Shown in pieces: positions 15,875 to 24,519 of a stretch of 44,313 bases of DNA (positions within the stretch are counted from its first letter, which is position 1; each line of letters begins with the position of its first letter). The DNA is from Candidatus Aminicenantota bacterium (GTDB lineage Bacteria > Acidobacteriota > Aminicenantia > Aminicenantales > Aminicenantaceae), in assembly GCA_011772475.1 (NCBI GenBank), contig WVZK01000100.1, forward strand, positions 1 through 44,313, in the 5' to 3' direction. The notes beneath the pieces were generated by a model that saw nothing but the letters and a program-made list of their open reading frames with translations, had not been told where the DNA came from and made no database searches. Position numbers and translations under genes: made by a program.

Positions 15875-17371
15875 TTATTGGGCCTGGGCTAAAAAATAAT
15901 CAGAGATTTGGATGTTATATCTGCGGGGGTCCAAGGATTTTACAATTGTCCTTTTGTACTCGCTTGTTTCCGGGTCCATTTCTGTTAAATCTACAATTTG
16001 GCCGTCAATTTTGTTGCCAATCCTGTCAGTGACAAGCTTCACTTTTGGTCTTAGTAAGAATGCCACTTCCGATTTTGTCTCTGTTACAATTCCCAACTCC
16101 CTGGTATTAAGAACAACAAGAGTGCCGATAGGATAAATTCCTATCATGTTAGCAAAAACCTTGAGCAAACTTGGATCAAATTCTGTTCCGCTTTTCTCTA
16201 ACATCAGGTTCAGGGCGTCATCTTTAAGTAAGATATTCTTTCTATAAGGTCTTTTAGTGGTTACAGAGTCATAAAAATCACACATTTTAACGATCTTACT
16301 GTAGAGATCGATATGTTCCTTTTTCCAAAATCTGGGGTATCCGGATAGGTTTGCCCAGAGGTGGTGTTCTAAGGTTACATAAAGGGTCTTAACGGGAAGG
16401 AAGCTAAGTTCTTTGAGAAAAATCAATCTTTGTACTCCCTGGTAGGTATGCTTTTCCATTATTTCTCTTTCTTTTTTGCTTAATTTGCCTTTTTTATCCA
16501 GAATCTTTTTAGGAATCTCTAATTTTCCGATATCGTGGAAAAAAGCACTTACGCCGAGTTCCAATAATTCTTCTTTTTCAAGGCCCAATCTTTTTCCAAA
16601 ACATATGGCCAAAATGCAAACATTTGTTGAGTGATTGAGAGTGTATTCATCATAGTTTTTTATGCTGGTTAAGCCAATCATGAAAGACTCATCCTGGGTT
16701 ACAATATCGATTATGGATTGGACAAGTCTTCGGGTTGTTTTTAGTCGAAACCTTTTTTCTTTTTTTTCTCTCTCGAAAGCCTCTTTAAGGTGAGTTATGC
16801 TCTTGAAAAAGATCTTTTTGGCAGCTTTCTTAATTTCCCCCTCCCCTTTTAACGCCGCCAAGTCATAGGGATGGATTTTCTCCAGATATATATTTTTTAT
16901 TCCCTTCTCTTTTAGCTTTTCCTCAAAATCTTCAAAGGGATTTTTTTCTTTCACTTTCGCATTAGCCAAGAAATGTACAAACCGGGCCAGCTCTTCTTTT
17001 TCCAATCGATGATCAAACCCGATTGTTCCTATTTCCTTTTTCTTGAACTCTTTAGATAACAGCTTAAAGTAGTTGTAGCTGAGAAAATCAAATTTAACCC
17101 TAAAAGTGTTAAAAAATAATGAACTTTCACGAAATTCAAACACAGCTTCCTTTTCATCTTCTAAAGTTTTTTGTAAAAGAACGAAAAGAAGATTGACCTG
17201 TTTTATATAGGTGATGTTATTGGATTTATATATTTGAGCTGTTCTTAGGGCAGAAGCGAAGCGGACAAATACCGCATCTATGGTTTTAAACAGAGCCTTC
17301 TTGGCGGCCTCACCATAATCTGCTTTCTCTTTTTTTGTGTTTTCTTTCATGGAATTAAGCACTTCGCTCAA
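15875..17371 (-). CDS. HD-GYP domain protein with an N-terminal domain shared with its HEAT-repeat neighbour
   Basis: 498 residues. The C-terminal half holds an HD-GYP domain: NHSTNVC, FFHDIGKLEIP, MEKHTYQGVQRL, the adjacent His pair in LEHHLW, and CDFYDSVTTKRPYRK, so the metal ligands appear intact. The usual HHExxDGxGYP is altered to HHLWANLSGYP. It is likely a cyclic-dinucleotide phosphodiesterase or a binding-only derivative. The N-terminal ~180 residues (QIYKSNN..., a FEFRESSLFFN strand pair, IGTIGFDHRLEKEELARFVHFL) resemble the N-terminus of the HEAT protein encoded just upstream. A C-terminal ~70-residue beta segment follows the HD domain. The TTG at 17371 lacks a clear ribosome binding site; the ATG at 17350 is an alternative. 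It lies 28 bp after the HEAT gene in the same operon. Confidence 0.85.
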   Translation of the reverse strand: MSEVLNSMKENTKKEKADYGEAAKKALFKTIDAVFVRFASALRTAQIYKSNNITYIKQVNLLFVLLQKTLEDEKEAVFEFRESSLFFNTFRVKFDFLSYNYFKLLSKEFKKKEIGTIGFDHRLEKEELARFVHFLANAKVKEKNPFEDFEEKLKEKGIKNIYLEKIHPYDLAALKGEGEIKKAAKKIFFKSITHLKEAFEREKKEKRFRLKTTRRLVQSIIDIVTQDESFMIGLTSIKNYDEYTLNHSTNVCILAICFGKRLGLEKEELLELGVSAFFHDIGKLEIPKKILDKKGKLSKKEREIMEKHTYQGVQRLIFLKELSFLPVKTLYVTLEHHLWANLSGYPRFWKKEHIDLYSKIVKMCDFYDSVTTKRPYRKNILLKDDALNLMLEKSGTEFDPSLLKVFANMIGIYPIGTLVVLNTRELGIVTETKSEVAFLLRPKVKLVTDRIGNKIDGQIVDLTEMDPETSEYKRTIVKSLDPRRYNIQISDYFLAQAQ

Positions 17372-17399
17372 TAATTCTGATCTGGTTAAACTTAATCTA

Positions 17400-19217
17400 T
17401 TAAGCTATCCTCCTTAAAGCTAAATCGCACGCGTTGCGAATGGTTTTGTTTCGTATCTTAGCCCCCTCTTTAAGAATATCCACGGCTTCTGGAGTTGCCA
17501 TGTTTTCCAACGCAGAAACTGCGCAGAGGCGAGTCTCATTCTGCTTAGACGTGGCAAGGATGGTCCATTTTTTCAACATGGAATTCAGGAGGGCAATAAC
17601 TTCACTGTTTTTAGCGCATGCCAAAAAATTTAGAAGAGCTTTTTTCTCAAGCTTGCTTTTGTTCGTGAAATCTTTTTCTTGAACCAATTGCATAACAAAT
17701 TTTAATGTAATTTTATCTCCAGGATATTTTAGGTTCATAGCAGCCCGAGTGCGGACTTCTCCGTCCTTATCAGAAAGAAATCTCATTAGAATCTTATTGG
17801 TATCTTTGTCTTTAATCTTGCTCATAGCGTGGATAATTTCGAGCCTTATTGCTTTATGTTTATATTCAGAAAAATTTATAAGGTAGGGAAGAATTTGTTT
17901 TCCACCTATTCTACCTAATATGGCAACCACTTCTTTTGTAAGAGTCACTCTGTCTACACTAGCGATTTTTGCAACAGGAGCAATATTCTCTTGGGCAATT
18001 TCTTGGAGAAAAGTTGAGGCCTTCTGAAGAATAAAAGGGTCTTTTGAATGCTCCCAAATATCAGCTGCAAGGGGAATAGAGTTAGGGCCAAGAAGTGATA
18101 AGTATTGAAAGAAAGAGTCATAATCTTTTATCTGGCCATCCAAGAATAATCCCCTCAGCAAAGCTATAAAGCTTTCGTCTCTTGTTTTCTCTAGGATTGT
18201 ATCGAGTGATTTCTCCTTTTCTTCGGATTTATCAGGGAGCATACTTTTTAATTCCTGGAGCCTGGCTAGAATCAAACAAGCCAGGGGAAAATTCGCTTTA
18301 TGGACGACTTCCTTATAGCCTTGATAAAGAACGTTTAAGGTAGCTGAAAATTCGTCGGGTCTTTCCTCTAAGAAAAGAATTTCAAAAAGCAAATTGGCCA
18401 TCGCCACCATAGAAGGAGTCTCTCTATTTTCTGACAGCATTAACTTTAACTCAGGATTTTCTCCCTCACATGCGGCTGCTACATGATAAGGAAGATTAAA
18501 GTCCTGCAGATCCTTATCATCCTCTTTCTCTTCCAGAATAGGATTTACTTGAAGACCTAAAGCGATGCTTCTTTTATAGAGCTCAATCTTATCTTCTGGA
18601 GTGAGGCTTATTAAGCCTTTTGAAAATTCTTTAATATCAGCAGTGCTTCTCTCTCCCCCTTTTCCAATATCTAAATCTAGAAATTCATCGATGGCGAAAT
18701 ATCGTATATGAGCAAAATCTTTTACCCAAAGAGAGTTAACAATATCACTTTCTTCTAAGGGGAGGGAAGATTCTTCTTTTATGAGTGTTAGAAAATCTTT
18801 AAGCTCCCTCTTTTCCAGGCCATTATGGAAAGATAGCTCTCTCATCCCATCTTTAAAGAAGAAAAAAGGAAGGCTGTTTAGTTTTTCTTCTTCTTGAAAG
18901 ATTGTTTCGCCCTCGTAGGAGAAGCTAAATTCTTCGATAATGAGAGCTAACTTCTCATATTCATCAAGAAATTCTGTTAGCCTCTCATAAAACGAATCAG
19001 TGGATTTTATGACAGAGCGATTGTCAGGAGGATAAATCTTTATCAAAGAGAATGCTGAATCAAAGTATCTAAGGACTCCCGTTACCTGATTCATCTCTTC
19101 AGGATCAGGCGGGACCTTTAATTTTTTCTTATTTTTTGATTTTAGAGAGTCCATCGGTGGCTTTTTTTTACATACGTTGGCACAAATATCGTAATTAGAA
19201 AAGGCTAACAGGTTCAA
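17400..19217 (-). CDS. HEAT-repeat protein, partner of the HD-GYP protein
   Basis: Up to 605 residues. An N-terminal domain (about residues 45-190) contains KIYPPDN, FSFSYEGETIFQEEE and MRELSFHNGLEKRELKDFL, and parallels the N-terminal domain of the downstream HD-GYP protein. The C-terminal ~250 residues are HEAT-like alpha-helical repeats (AILGRIGGKQILPYLI, HAMSKIKDKDTNKILMRFL, RAAMNLKYPGD, SALENMATPEAVDILKEGA). There are no membrane segments, so it is probably a cytosolic scaffold. The start is uncertain: TTG at 19217 gives the longest form, ATG at 19154 is an alternative, and neither has a Shine-Dalgarno sequence. The combination of a shared domain and tight spacing suggests the two products act in one signalling complex. 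Confidence 0.78.
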   Translation of the reverse strand: MNLLAFSNYDICANVCKKKPPMDSLKSKNKKKLKVPPDPEEMNQVTGVLRYFDSAFSLIKIYPPDNRSVIKSTDSFYERLTEFLDEYEKLALIIEEFSFSYEGETIFQEEEKLNSLPFFFFKDGMRELSFHNGLEKRELKDFLTLIKEESSLPLEESDIVNSLWVKDFAHIRYFAIDEFLDLDIGKGGERSTADIKEFSKGLISLTPEDKIELYKRSIALGLQVNPILEEKEDDKDLQDFNLPYHVAAACEGENPELKLMLSENRETPSMVAMANLLFEILFLEERPDEFSATLNVLYQGYKEVVHKANFPLACLILARLQELKSMLPDKSEEKEKSLDTILEKTRDESFIALLRGLFLDGQIKDYDSFFQYLSLLGPNSIPLAADIWEHSKDPFILQKASTFLQEIAQENIAPVAKIASVDRVTLTKEVVAILGRIGGKQILPYLINFSEYKHKAIRLEIIHAMSKIKDKDTNKILMRFLSDKDGEVRTRAAMNLKYPGDKITLKFVMQLVQEKDFTNKSKLEKKALLNFLACAKNSEVIALLNSMLKKWTILATSKQNETRLCAVSALENMATPEAVDILKEGAKIRNKTIRNACDLALRRIA

Positions 19218-19241
19218 TACTCTAAACAGGTGAATTCATGG

Positions 19242-19408
19242 ATGATTTTTAATCTTCTCTTCTCACCTTCTTAGAGGAGAAAAATTTCACCCCGTAAGAC
19301 ACAAATTATGGAGGCAAGGAGACAGTCCAGGTATGCGTTCTGTTGAATTTGCCTGATATGGTGATGGAAAATCATCCTTTTAGGTGAGAAAATAAGGACG
19401 AAAATCAT
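19242..19408. repeat. Imperfect inverted repeat between divergent operons
   Basis: ATGATTTT-N12-CTCACCT at 19242-19268 recurs in inverse orientation as AGGTGAG-N12-AAAATCAT at 19382-19408. Over 27 bp the arms match at about 21 positions. They face each other across 113 bp in the divergent intergenic region between the HEAT gene and the 71-aa protein gene. It could be an operator pair or a remnant element. Confidence 0.35.
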
Positions 19409-19512
19409 TCAAGGAATCATCTCAAAAGGCTATTTACGACCCAGGGGGATTTTTATTAATTTTAACTTGACGTAATATGTAAGCTCTGATTGGGCTTTCT
19501 TTCAGGAATGAA

Positions 19513-19728
19513 ATGAGTAAGAAAGGACTATCCCCCTTGAGGGAGCTAAGTGCTCAAAGCAGACATGTAATCAGTAAGATGTTGATGTATTTGATGCCGG
19601 CTGTTTTAGCAAAAGGGGGGTTGATGAAAATATTAGGTAAGAGCTCTCTCCAGCCGGCCCAAGAAAGCCATAATTATTATACTAGACTAAGCAAGAAATA
19701 CAAGTTTGAAGGGATTATTAAGAGATGA
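19513..19728 (+). CDS. 71-residue protein translationally coupled to the Ser/Thr kinase
   Basis: It starts at an ATG preceded by AGGA at 19504-19507 and ends in a TGA that overlaps the kinase ATG (ATGA), a sign of coupled translation that supports it as a real gene. The product is basic, with a short hydrophobic segment (MLMYLMPAVLAKGGLMKILG, about residues 23-42) that could dip into the membrane. The C-terminus is rich in Tyr and Lys. No family recognised. It could be a kinase partner or substrate, inferred only from the overlap. Confidence 0.55.
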   Translation: MSKKGLSPLRELSAQSRHVISKMLMYLMPAVLAKGGLMKILGKSSLQPAQESHNYYTRLSKKYKFEGIIKR

Positions 19729-22151
19729 AATGTCCTCAATGCCGTTCTGAAAATCCTGCTGATAGCCGTTTTTGTAGCAGGTGTGGCACAAAAATTACGC
19801 CTTCAGGAAAAATCAATCTTCCCAAAGACGCACCTCATTCTCTAACCAAAGAATTTAAAATTGGCAGCACATTTGCAGGAAGGTACATGATCATCGAAGA
19901 ACTGGGCAAGGGAGGAATGGGAACTGTCTATAAAGTACTGGATAAAGAGGTCGACGAGAAGATAGCTCTAAAATTATTGAATCCTGATGTCGCGGCAAAT
20001 GAAAGAACAATCACGCGCTTCCGGAACGAGCTTAAGACTGCCCGCAAGATATCCCATAAGAATGTTTGTCGGATATACGATCTCAGCAAAGGTAAAGGAA
20101 TCTATTACATAACCATGGAATACGTGCCCGGCGATGATTTAAAGCACGTGGTTAGGATGATGGGGCAATTAGGTATAGGGAAAGCTTTGTTCATTGCCAA
20201 GCAAGTATGCGAGGGATTGGCTCAAGCGCACAAGAAAGGGATTGTGCACAGGGATTTGAAGCCTCAAAACATCATGTTGGACAGGGATGGTAATGCTCGA
20301 ATTATGGACTTTGGGATAGCTCGCTCTCTTGAAACAAAAGGTGTAACGGATACAGGGATGATGATCGGAACCCCTGAGTACATGTCTCCTGAGCAGGTAG
20401 AAGGGAAGGAAGCAGATTTTCGGTCAGATATTTATTCTTTAGGGGTTATTGTCTATGAGATGGTGACTGGGAGAATACCCTTTGATGGCGAGACTGCCTT
20501 AAGCATTGCCCTGAAGCATAAGAATGAGGTACCTCGGGACCCAAGAGAATTAAATGATAAGATCCCTGAAGCTCTCAGCCTGGTGATACTGAGATGCATG
20601 GAAAAAGCTAGTGAGTCGAGATATCAAAAAGCAGAGGAGCTTCTTTCTGAATTGGACCAGGTTGAGAAAAATCTGCCTGCCTCAGAGAGGTTTGTTCCTG
20701 TTGAAGAACCAGAAGCTGAGGAATTTGAGGAACTTGAAGAAACAAGAGAAGAAGAATCAGAAGATATTGAGGTAAAAAAATCCATCGCAGTGCTTCCTTT
20801 CGCGGACCTGAGCCTCCAGAAGGACCAAGAATATTATTGTGACGGGATGGCAGAGGAAATAATAAACGCCCTGACGGGAATCGAAAAACTTCGGGTTGTT
20901 GCTCGCAACTCTTCTTTCTCATTCAAGGAGAGCGACCTAAAAAAGCGCAAGATTGGAAGGACACTTTACGTAGAGACTTTGCTTGACGGAAGAGTAAGAA
21001 GAGTCGATAGGCAGCTTAACGTCATAGCTCAGCTTATCAAGGTTTCGGATGGCTCCAAGCTCTGGTCAAAAGAATACGAACGTAAGCTGTCAGATGTGTT
21101 CGCTATTCAGGATGAAATACTCCTGGAAATTATGAAGAATCTTGATATCAAGCTTCATGAAAAAGAGAAGAAACTTCTGCTGAAGCATCATCCTGATGAT
21201 TTGGAGGCTTATGACCTATATTTGAGAGGTCGCAGCTTCTTGAACAAGGAGATAGGCAAAATTATGGAGAAAGCTCTCCTGTACTTCAAGGGAGCAATTA
21301 AAATTGCCCCGGATTATGCTCAGGCTTACGCGGGGCTGGCACTCTCTTATATTCCCCTTGGTTTATGGGATTATATGCCACCGAAGGATGTGTATCCGGA
21401 AGCAAAGAAAGCTGCAGAGAAAGCTATCCAGATCGACGGAACGCTCACCGAAGCTCACTACTCTCTTGGAGTAGTTAAAATGCTGTATGATTGGGACTGG
21501 AAGGGCGCTGAGAGAGAGCTGAAAGAAGCAATCAAGCTCAGTCCGAATTATGCGGAAGCCCATGATGGGTATGCCGCATTTTTAAGCGCAATTGGGAAGA
21601 AGAATGAAGCCATCGTAGAGGCCGAGATAGCAGTCGATCTTGATCCGCTCTCGTGGTATTTTAATGCCAACCTTGGTATGTACTTACTCAGAGCAGGAAG
21701 GCAGGATGAAGCGAAGCAACGGTTTCGGAAGATACTTAGTATTGGAACGATCCATCCCCATATGCATCGGATGATGGGACAGGCTTACTTACTCGATTCA
21801 AAATATGACGTAGGCCTTGCAGAAATTAGAAAAGGTCTGGATATGTCAGGTAATAACCCGATGATATTAGGAGGCCTGGGATGGGGTTACGCAGTGGCTG
21901 GACAAACAGAGGAAGCCAAGAAAGTGCTCGAGGAGTTGAATAAGAGGTCAGAAGGAGAGTACATCAGGCCCTATTACTTTGCCCAAATCTACAGCGGTCT
22001 CGGAGAGAAGGATCTGGCCTTTAAATGGCTCGTGAAAGCTTTCGAGCAGAGTGATATATCATTGGCCACCATACTTGTAGATGAAACCCTCGATAATCTG
22101 CGCTCAGACAACAGATTCAATCTCATCCTTAAGAAAATGGAATTGGTTTGA
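19725..22151 (+). CDS. Ser/Thr protein kinase with zinc ribbon, TolB/FlgO-like and TPR domains
   Basis: 808 residues. Residues 3-20 form a zinc ribbon (CPQC...CSRC). The PknB-type kinase domain (about 54-310) has the glycine loop GKGGMGTVYK, catalytic Lys83, HRDLKPQN with Asp177, DFG at 195-197 and the APE-like segment GTPEYMSPEQ, so it should be active. An acidic linker (about 325-353) leads to a TolB N-terminal/FlgO-like domain starting IAVLPFADLS (about 356-480). At least six TPR-like repeats fill the rest. There is no transmembrane helix, unlike classical PknB, so it is probably cytosolic. This architecture is frequent in Acidobacteria-related genomes, from general knowledge. The target is unknown; the TPR part may select substrates. 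The gene is coupled to the preceding 71-aa gene. Confidence 0.93.
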   Translation: MKCPQCRSENPADSRFCSRCGTKITPSGKINLPKDAPHSLTKEFKIGSTFAGRYMIIEELGKGGMGTVYKVLDKEVDEKIALKLLNPDVAANERTITRFRNELKTARKISHKNVCRIYDLSKGKGIYYITMEYVPGDDLKHVVRMMGQLGIGKALFIAKQVCEGLAQAHKKGIVHRDLKPQNIMLDRDGNARIMDFGIARSLETKGVTDTGMMIGTPEYMSPEQVEGKEADFRSDIYSLGVIVYEMVTGRIPFDGETALSIALKHKNEVPRDPRELNDKIPEALSLVILRCMEKASESRYQKAEELLSELDQVEKNLPASERFVPVEEPEAEEFEELEETREEESEDIEVKKSIAVLPFADLSLQKDQEYYCDGMAEEIINALTGIEKLRVVARNSSFSFKESDLKKRKIGRTLYVETLLDGRVRRVDRQLNVIAQLIKVSDGSKLWSKEYERKLSDVFAIQDEILLEIMKNLDIKLHEKEKKLLLKHHPDDLEAYDLYLRGRSFLNKEIGKIMEKALLYFKGAIKIAPDYAQAYAGLALSYIPLGLWDYMPPKDVYPEAKKAAEKAIQIDGTLTEAHYSLGVVKMLYDWDWKGAERELKEAIKLSPNYAEAHDGYAAFLSAIGKKNEAIVEAEIAVDLDPLSWYFNANLGMYLLRAGRQDEAKQRFRKILSIGTIHPHMHRMMGQAYLLDSKYDVGLAEIRKGLDMSGNNPMILGGLGWGYAVAGQTEEAKKVLEELNKRSEGEYIRPYYFAQIYSGLGEKDLAFKWLVKAFEQSDISLATILVDETLDNLRSDNRFNLILKKMELV

Positions 22152-22274
22152 GATTGAAGCCACATCATTTTATTACCCGTTCTTATTAGAGCAAATTCAA
22201 GGTTATAGACTTTTCTTTTAGCACTTAATGTAATATTACTTACAGCTCATCTTTTCCTTTTCTTAGGACCCTCT

Positions 22275-22336
22275 TTTACATTTGCTGACAAAGTTTTACA
22301 TTTTTTTGACATTTTAATAATTGATTCTGATAAAAT
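22275..22336 (+). promoter_or_regulatory. Four-box operator and promoter of the two-component system
   Basis: Direct hexamers TTTACA (22275), CTGACA (22285), TTTACA (22295) and TTGACA (22306) are spaced 10, 10 and 11 bp, i.e. on one face of the helix. The last box can also act as a -35 element, with GATAAA at 22329-22334 (17-bp spacer) or TAAAAT at 22331-22336 as -10. Head-to-tail sites with 10-11 bp periodicity are how OmpR/PhoB-family regulators bind DNA, and the gene pair downstream encodes one. The same spacing recurs at 25199-25235. The start of the kinase gene follows about 45 bp later. Confidence 0.6.
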
Positions 22337-22380
22337 CTAAATGAATTTATCCAAATCAAAGCCCGGTTCCGATATCAGCA

Positions 22381-24519
22381 ATGAGAATATTCACCCAGGG
22401 AATATTGGCCAGGAGGAAAATAGTCTTTATTTTTCTTTTAGCCATTTTACTTCCTTCATTGGTTGTCGGCTATTTGAGCTTTAGCACTTTTGCCCAAAGG
22501 CGGGAATCTGTCAGAAAACTTCTTGATTCTAACCTCTGGATTTCAGGCGAATCTGCCCTGAATTCTATTGAGGGTAAGCTTCTTGAGCACGAAAAAAAAG
22601 TTTTAAAGCAAGAAAATTTCACTCGCCTAACCAGCCTAAAAGAAACCGAACAAATCCTTTCTGACTATTCTGCATTATCAAAGGAGATCGCGGGGCAACT
22701 ATTTCTGCTTAATGCCGAGTACCAAATAATTATCCCTAAAACTGGAAAAGACGACAGTTTAATCTTTTTAGAGGAAAAGAATGTACAAAACACCGAATTT
22801 GCTCAGGCTCTTAAGCAGGCAGAATCTCTTGAATTCTCCGGGAGGAATTATTCCCAGGCTGCTGAGCTTTATCGGAAGTGTACCTCGCTTGCGCCCACAA
22901 ACCAGCACAAAGCATTTGCCTTGGAAGCTTTGGGGCGCTGTCTTTTATCTTCAAGAAGATATCGTGAAGCATATAAAGTGTATGGCGAACTTTCTGTTAA
23001 ATACGGGCAGTTTCTGAACCAAGCAGGGCATCCTTATGGGATATTGGCCGCTTTTCAACAGTATGAAATTGAGCAGCGCCGAAAGCGAGAAGAGAACGGC
23101 CTGAAAATCTTGCTTTCACTATACAGAAAAATGCGGAATGGATTTTGGCTTATTAGTCTTCCTTCCTATGATTTTTTCGTTGTCGAAATAGAGTCAATTC
23201 TCGATGATAAATTTGCTGAAGGAAGATTTCCTGAAATTCGAGAATCTTACCTGACTCTCCAAGAACAACGATCTCCTTATTTAGAGACGCTTCTTTTTTC
23301 AGATTTCTTAAAGACGGAGGCCGTCCCCAAGCTAAAAGAAAAGCTGACACTTTCTCGTATGGGAGGCGAAGCACAACAAGGACGCCTACTTGCCGCTTGG
23401 AGAGAAGAATTTTGCCTTGTCTCTTACTCTGTCCTGCCCAACTTCCAGTCAGAAAAAACTTTTTATGGTGGCTTTTGCTGGGACCTAACTTCCCTTAAAA
23501 AAGAAATATTCCCAAAAGTTTTAGAAAATCTAACAAAAGATACCGGACTCTCTCTTCAAGTCATAGATGAGAGAGGTCGGAATATCTTAACCGGAAAAGA
23601 GGAATTATTTTCAGAAGACTCTCTTCGCTTATCTTATCGCCAATTCCCTTTTCCCTGGAAACTTCTTGTCTCTCAGCCTGCCTTCAGTGACCTTGAACGG
23701 ACCGCGCGCCGGGAGAATTTTCTATACGGAGCTCTTCTGACTTTTATCGTGGTTTTAATGCTTATGGGCGCTTATCTCATAGTGCGCGATATTTCCCGTG
23801 AGTCAGAAACTACACGCTTAAAGACCGAATTCGTTCATAATATCTCTCATGAGCTGAAAACACCCCTCACTCTCATTCGCCTTTATGGAGAAACACTCCA
23901 GCGAAAAGAAGACCTTAAGAAAGACGAAAAGAAAGAAGCCTATGAGATAATAACCAAAGAAAGCGAGCGCTTGTCGCACCTGATAAACAATGTCCTTGAT
24001 TTTTCCCGGATTGAGATGGGCAGAAAAGAATTCGATTTTAAGAGAGGCAGCTTAGACCAGATCGTTCGAGACACCTTAGAGTCGTACCGTTATCATTTAG
24101 AGAAGAAAGGTTTTTCTGTAAAAAAGGAAATTGCCTCAGATCTTCCGGAAATGAATTTTGACGGAGAAGCTATAGCCAGTGTGCTGATTAATCTCTTAAG
24201 CAATGCCATGAAATTTTCGCCCATGATAAAAGAAGTAACTGTAAAATTATTCAAAGATAACGGAGGTGCAGTACTTCAGGTTGCTGATAAAGGTATAGGA
24301 ATCTCGCCCAAGGATGTATCAAGAATTTTCAATAGATTCTACAGGGCAAAAAATGCAACTGTTTCTGATGCAGGCGGAAGCGGCCTTGGCCTAACCCTGG
24401 TTAAACACATCGCCGAAGCTCATGGGGGCCGGATTATAGTCGAAAGCGAGCCAAGCAAAGGAAGCATCTTTTCTGTGGTTTTCCCTTTCTCCGGCCCAAA
24501 AAAGGATAAATCAGGATGA
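22381..24519 (+). CDS. Membrane sensor histidine kinase with TPR-like extracytoplasmic domain
   Basis: 712 residues. Transmembrane helices lie at about 14-34 and 447-468, enclosing a large sensor domain. Inside it, residues ~139-215 look like TPR helices (AAELYRKCTSLAPTNQHKAFALEAL, split by family-typical Ala/Gly positions). The cytoplasmic part has a HisKA domain with phospho-acceptor His490 (NISHELKTPLTL). The HATPase domain follows, with N box (LINLLSNAMKFS), G1 (DKGIGIS), F box (IFNRFYRA) and G2 (GGSGLGLTLVKHI). No HAMP domain is evident; a short helix joins TM2 to HisKA. Its stop overlaps the response-regulator start (ATGA), so the two are co-translated. The signal is unknown; a TPR-like sensor suggests binding of a peptide or protein. 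No convincing ribosome binding site precedes the ATG. Confidence 0.92.
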   Translation: MRIFTQGILARRKIVFIFLLAILLPSLVVGYLSFSTFAQRRESVRKLLDSNLWISGESALNSIEGKLLEHEKKVLKQENFTRLTSLKETEQILSDYSALSKEIAGQLFLLNAEYQIIIPKTGKDDSLIFLEEKNVQNTEFAQALKQAESLEFSGRNYSQAAELYRKCTSLAPTNQHKAFALEALGRCLLSSRRYREAYKVYGELSVKYGQFLNQAGHPYGILAAFQQYEIEQRRKREENGLKILLSLYRKMRNGFWLISLPSYDFFVVEIESILDDKFAEGRFPEIRESYLTLQEQRSPYLETLLFSDFLKTEAVPKLKEKLTLSRMGGEAQQGRLLAAWREEFCLVSYSVLPNFQSEKTFYGGFCWDLTSLKKEIFPKVLENLTKDTGLSLQVIDERGRNILTGKEELFSEDSLRLSYRQFPFPWKLLVSQPAFSDLERTARRENFLYGALLTFIVVLMLMGAYLIVRDISRESETTRLKTEFVHNISHELKTPLTLIRLYGETLQRKEDLKKDEKKEAYEIITKESERLSHLINNVLDFSRIEMGRKEFDFKRGSLDQIVRDTLESYRYHLEKKGFSVKKEIASDLPEMNFDGEAIASVLINLLSNAMKFSPMIKEVTVKLFKDNGGAVLQVADKGIGISPKDVSRIFNRFYRAKNATVSDAGGSGLGLTLVKHIAEAHGGRIIVESEPSKGSIFSVVFPFSGPKKDKSG

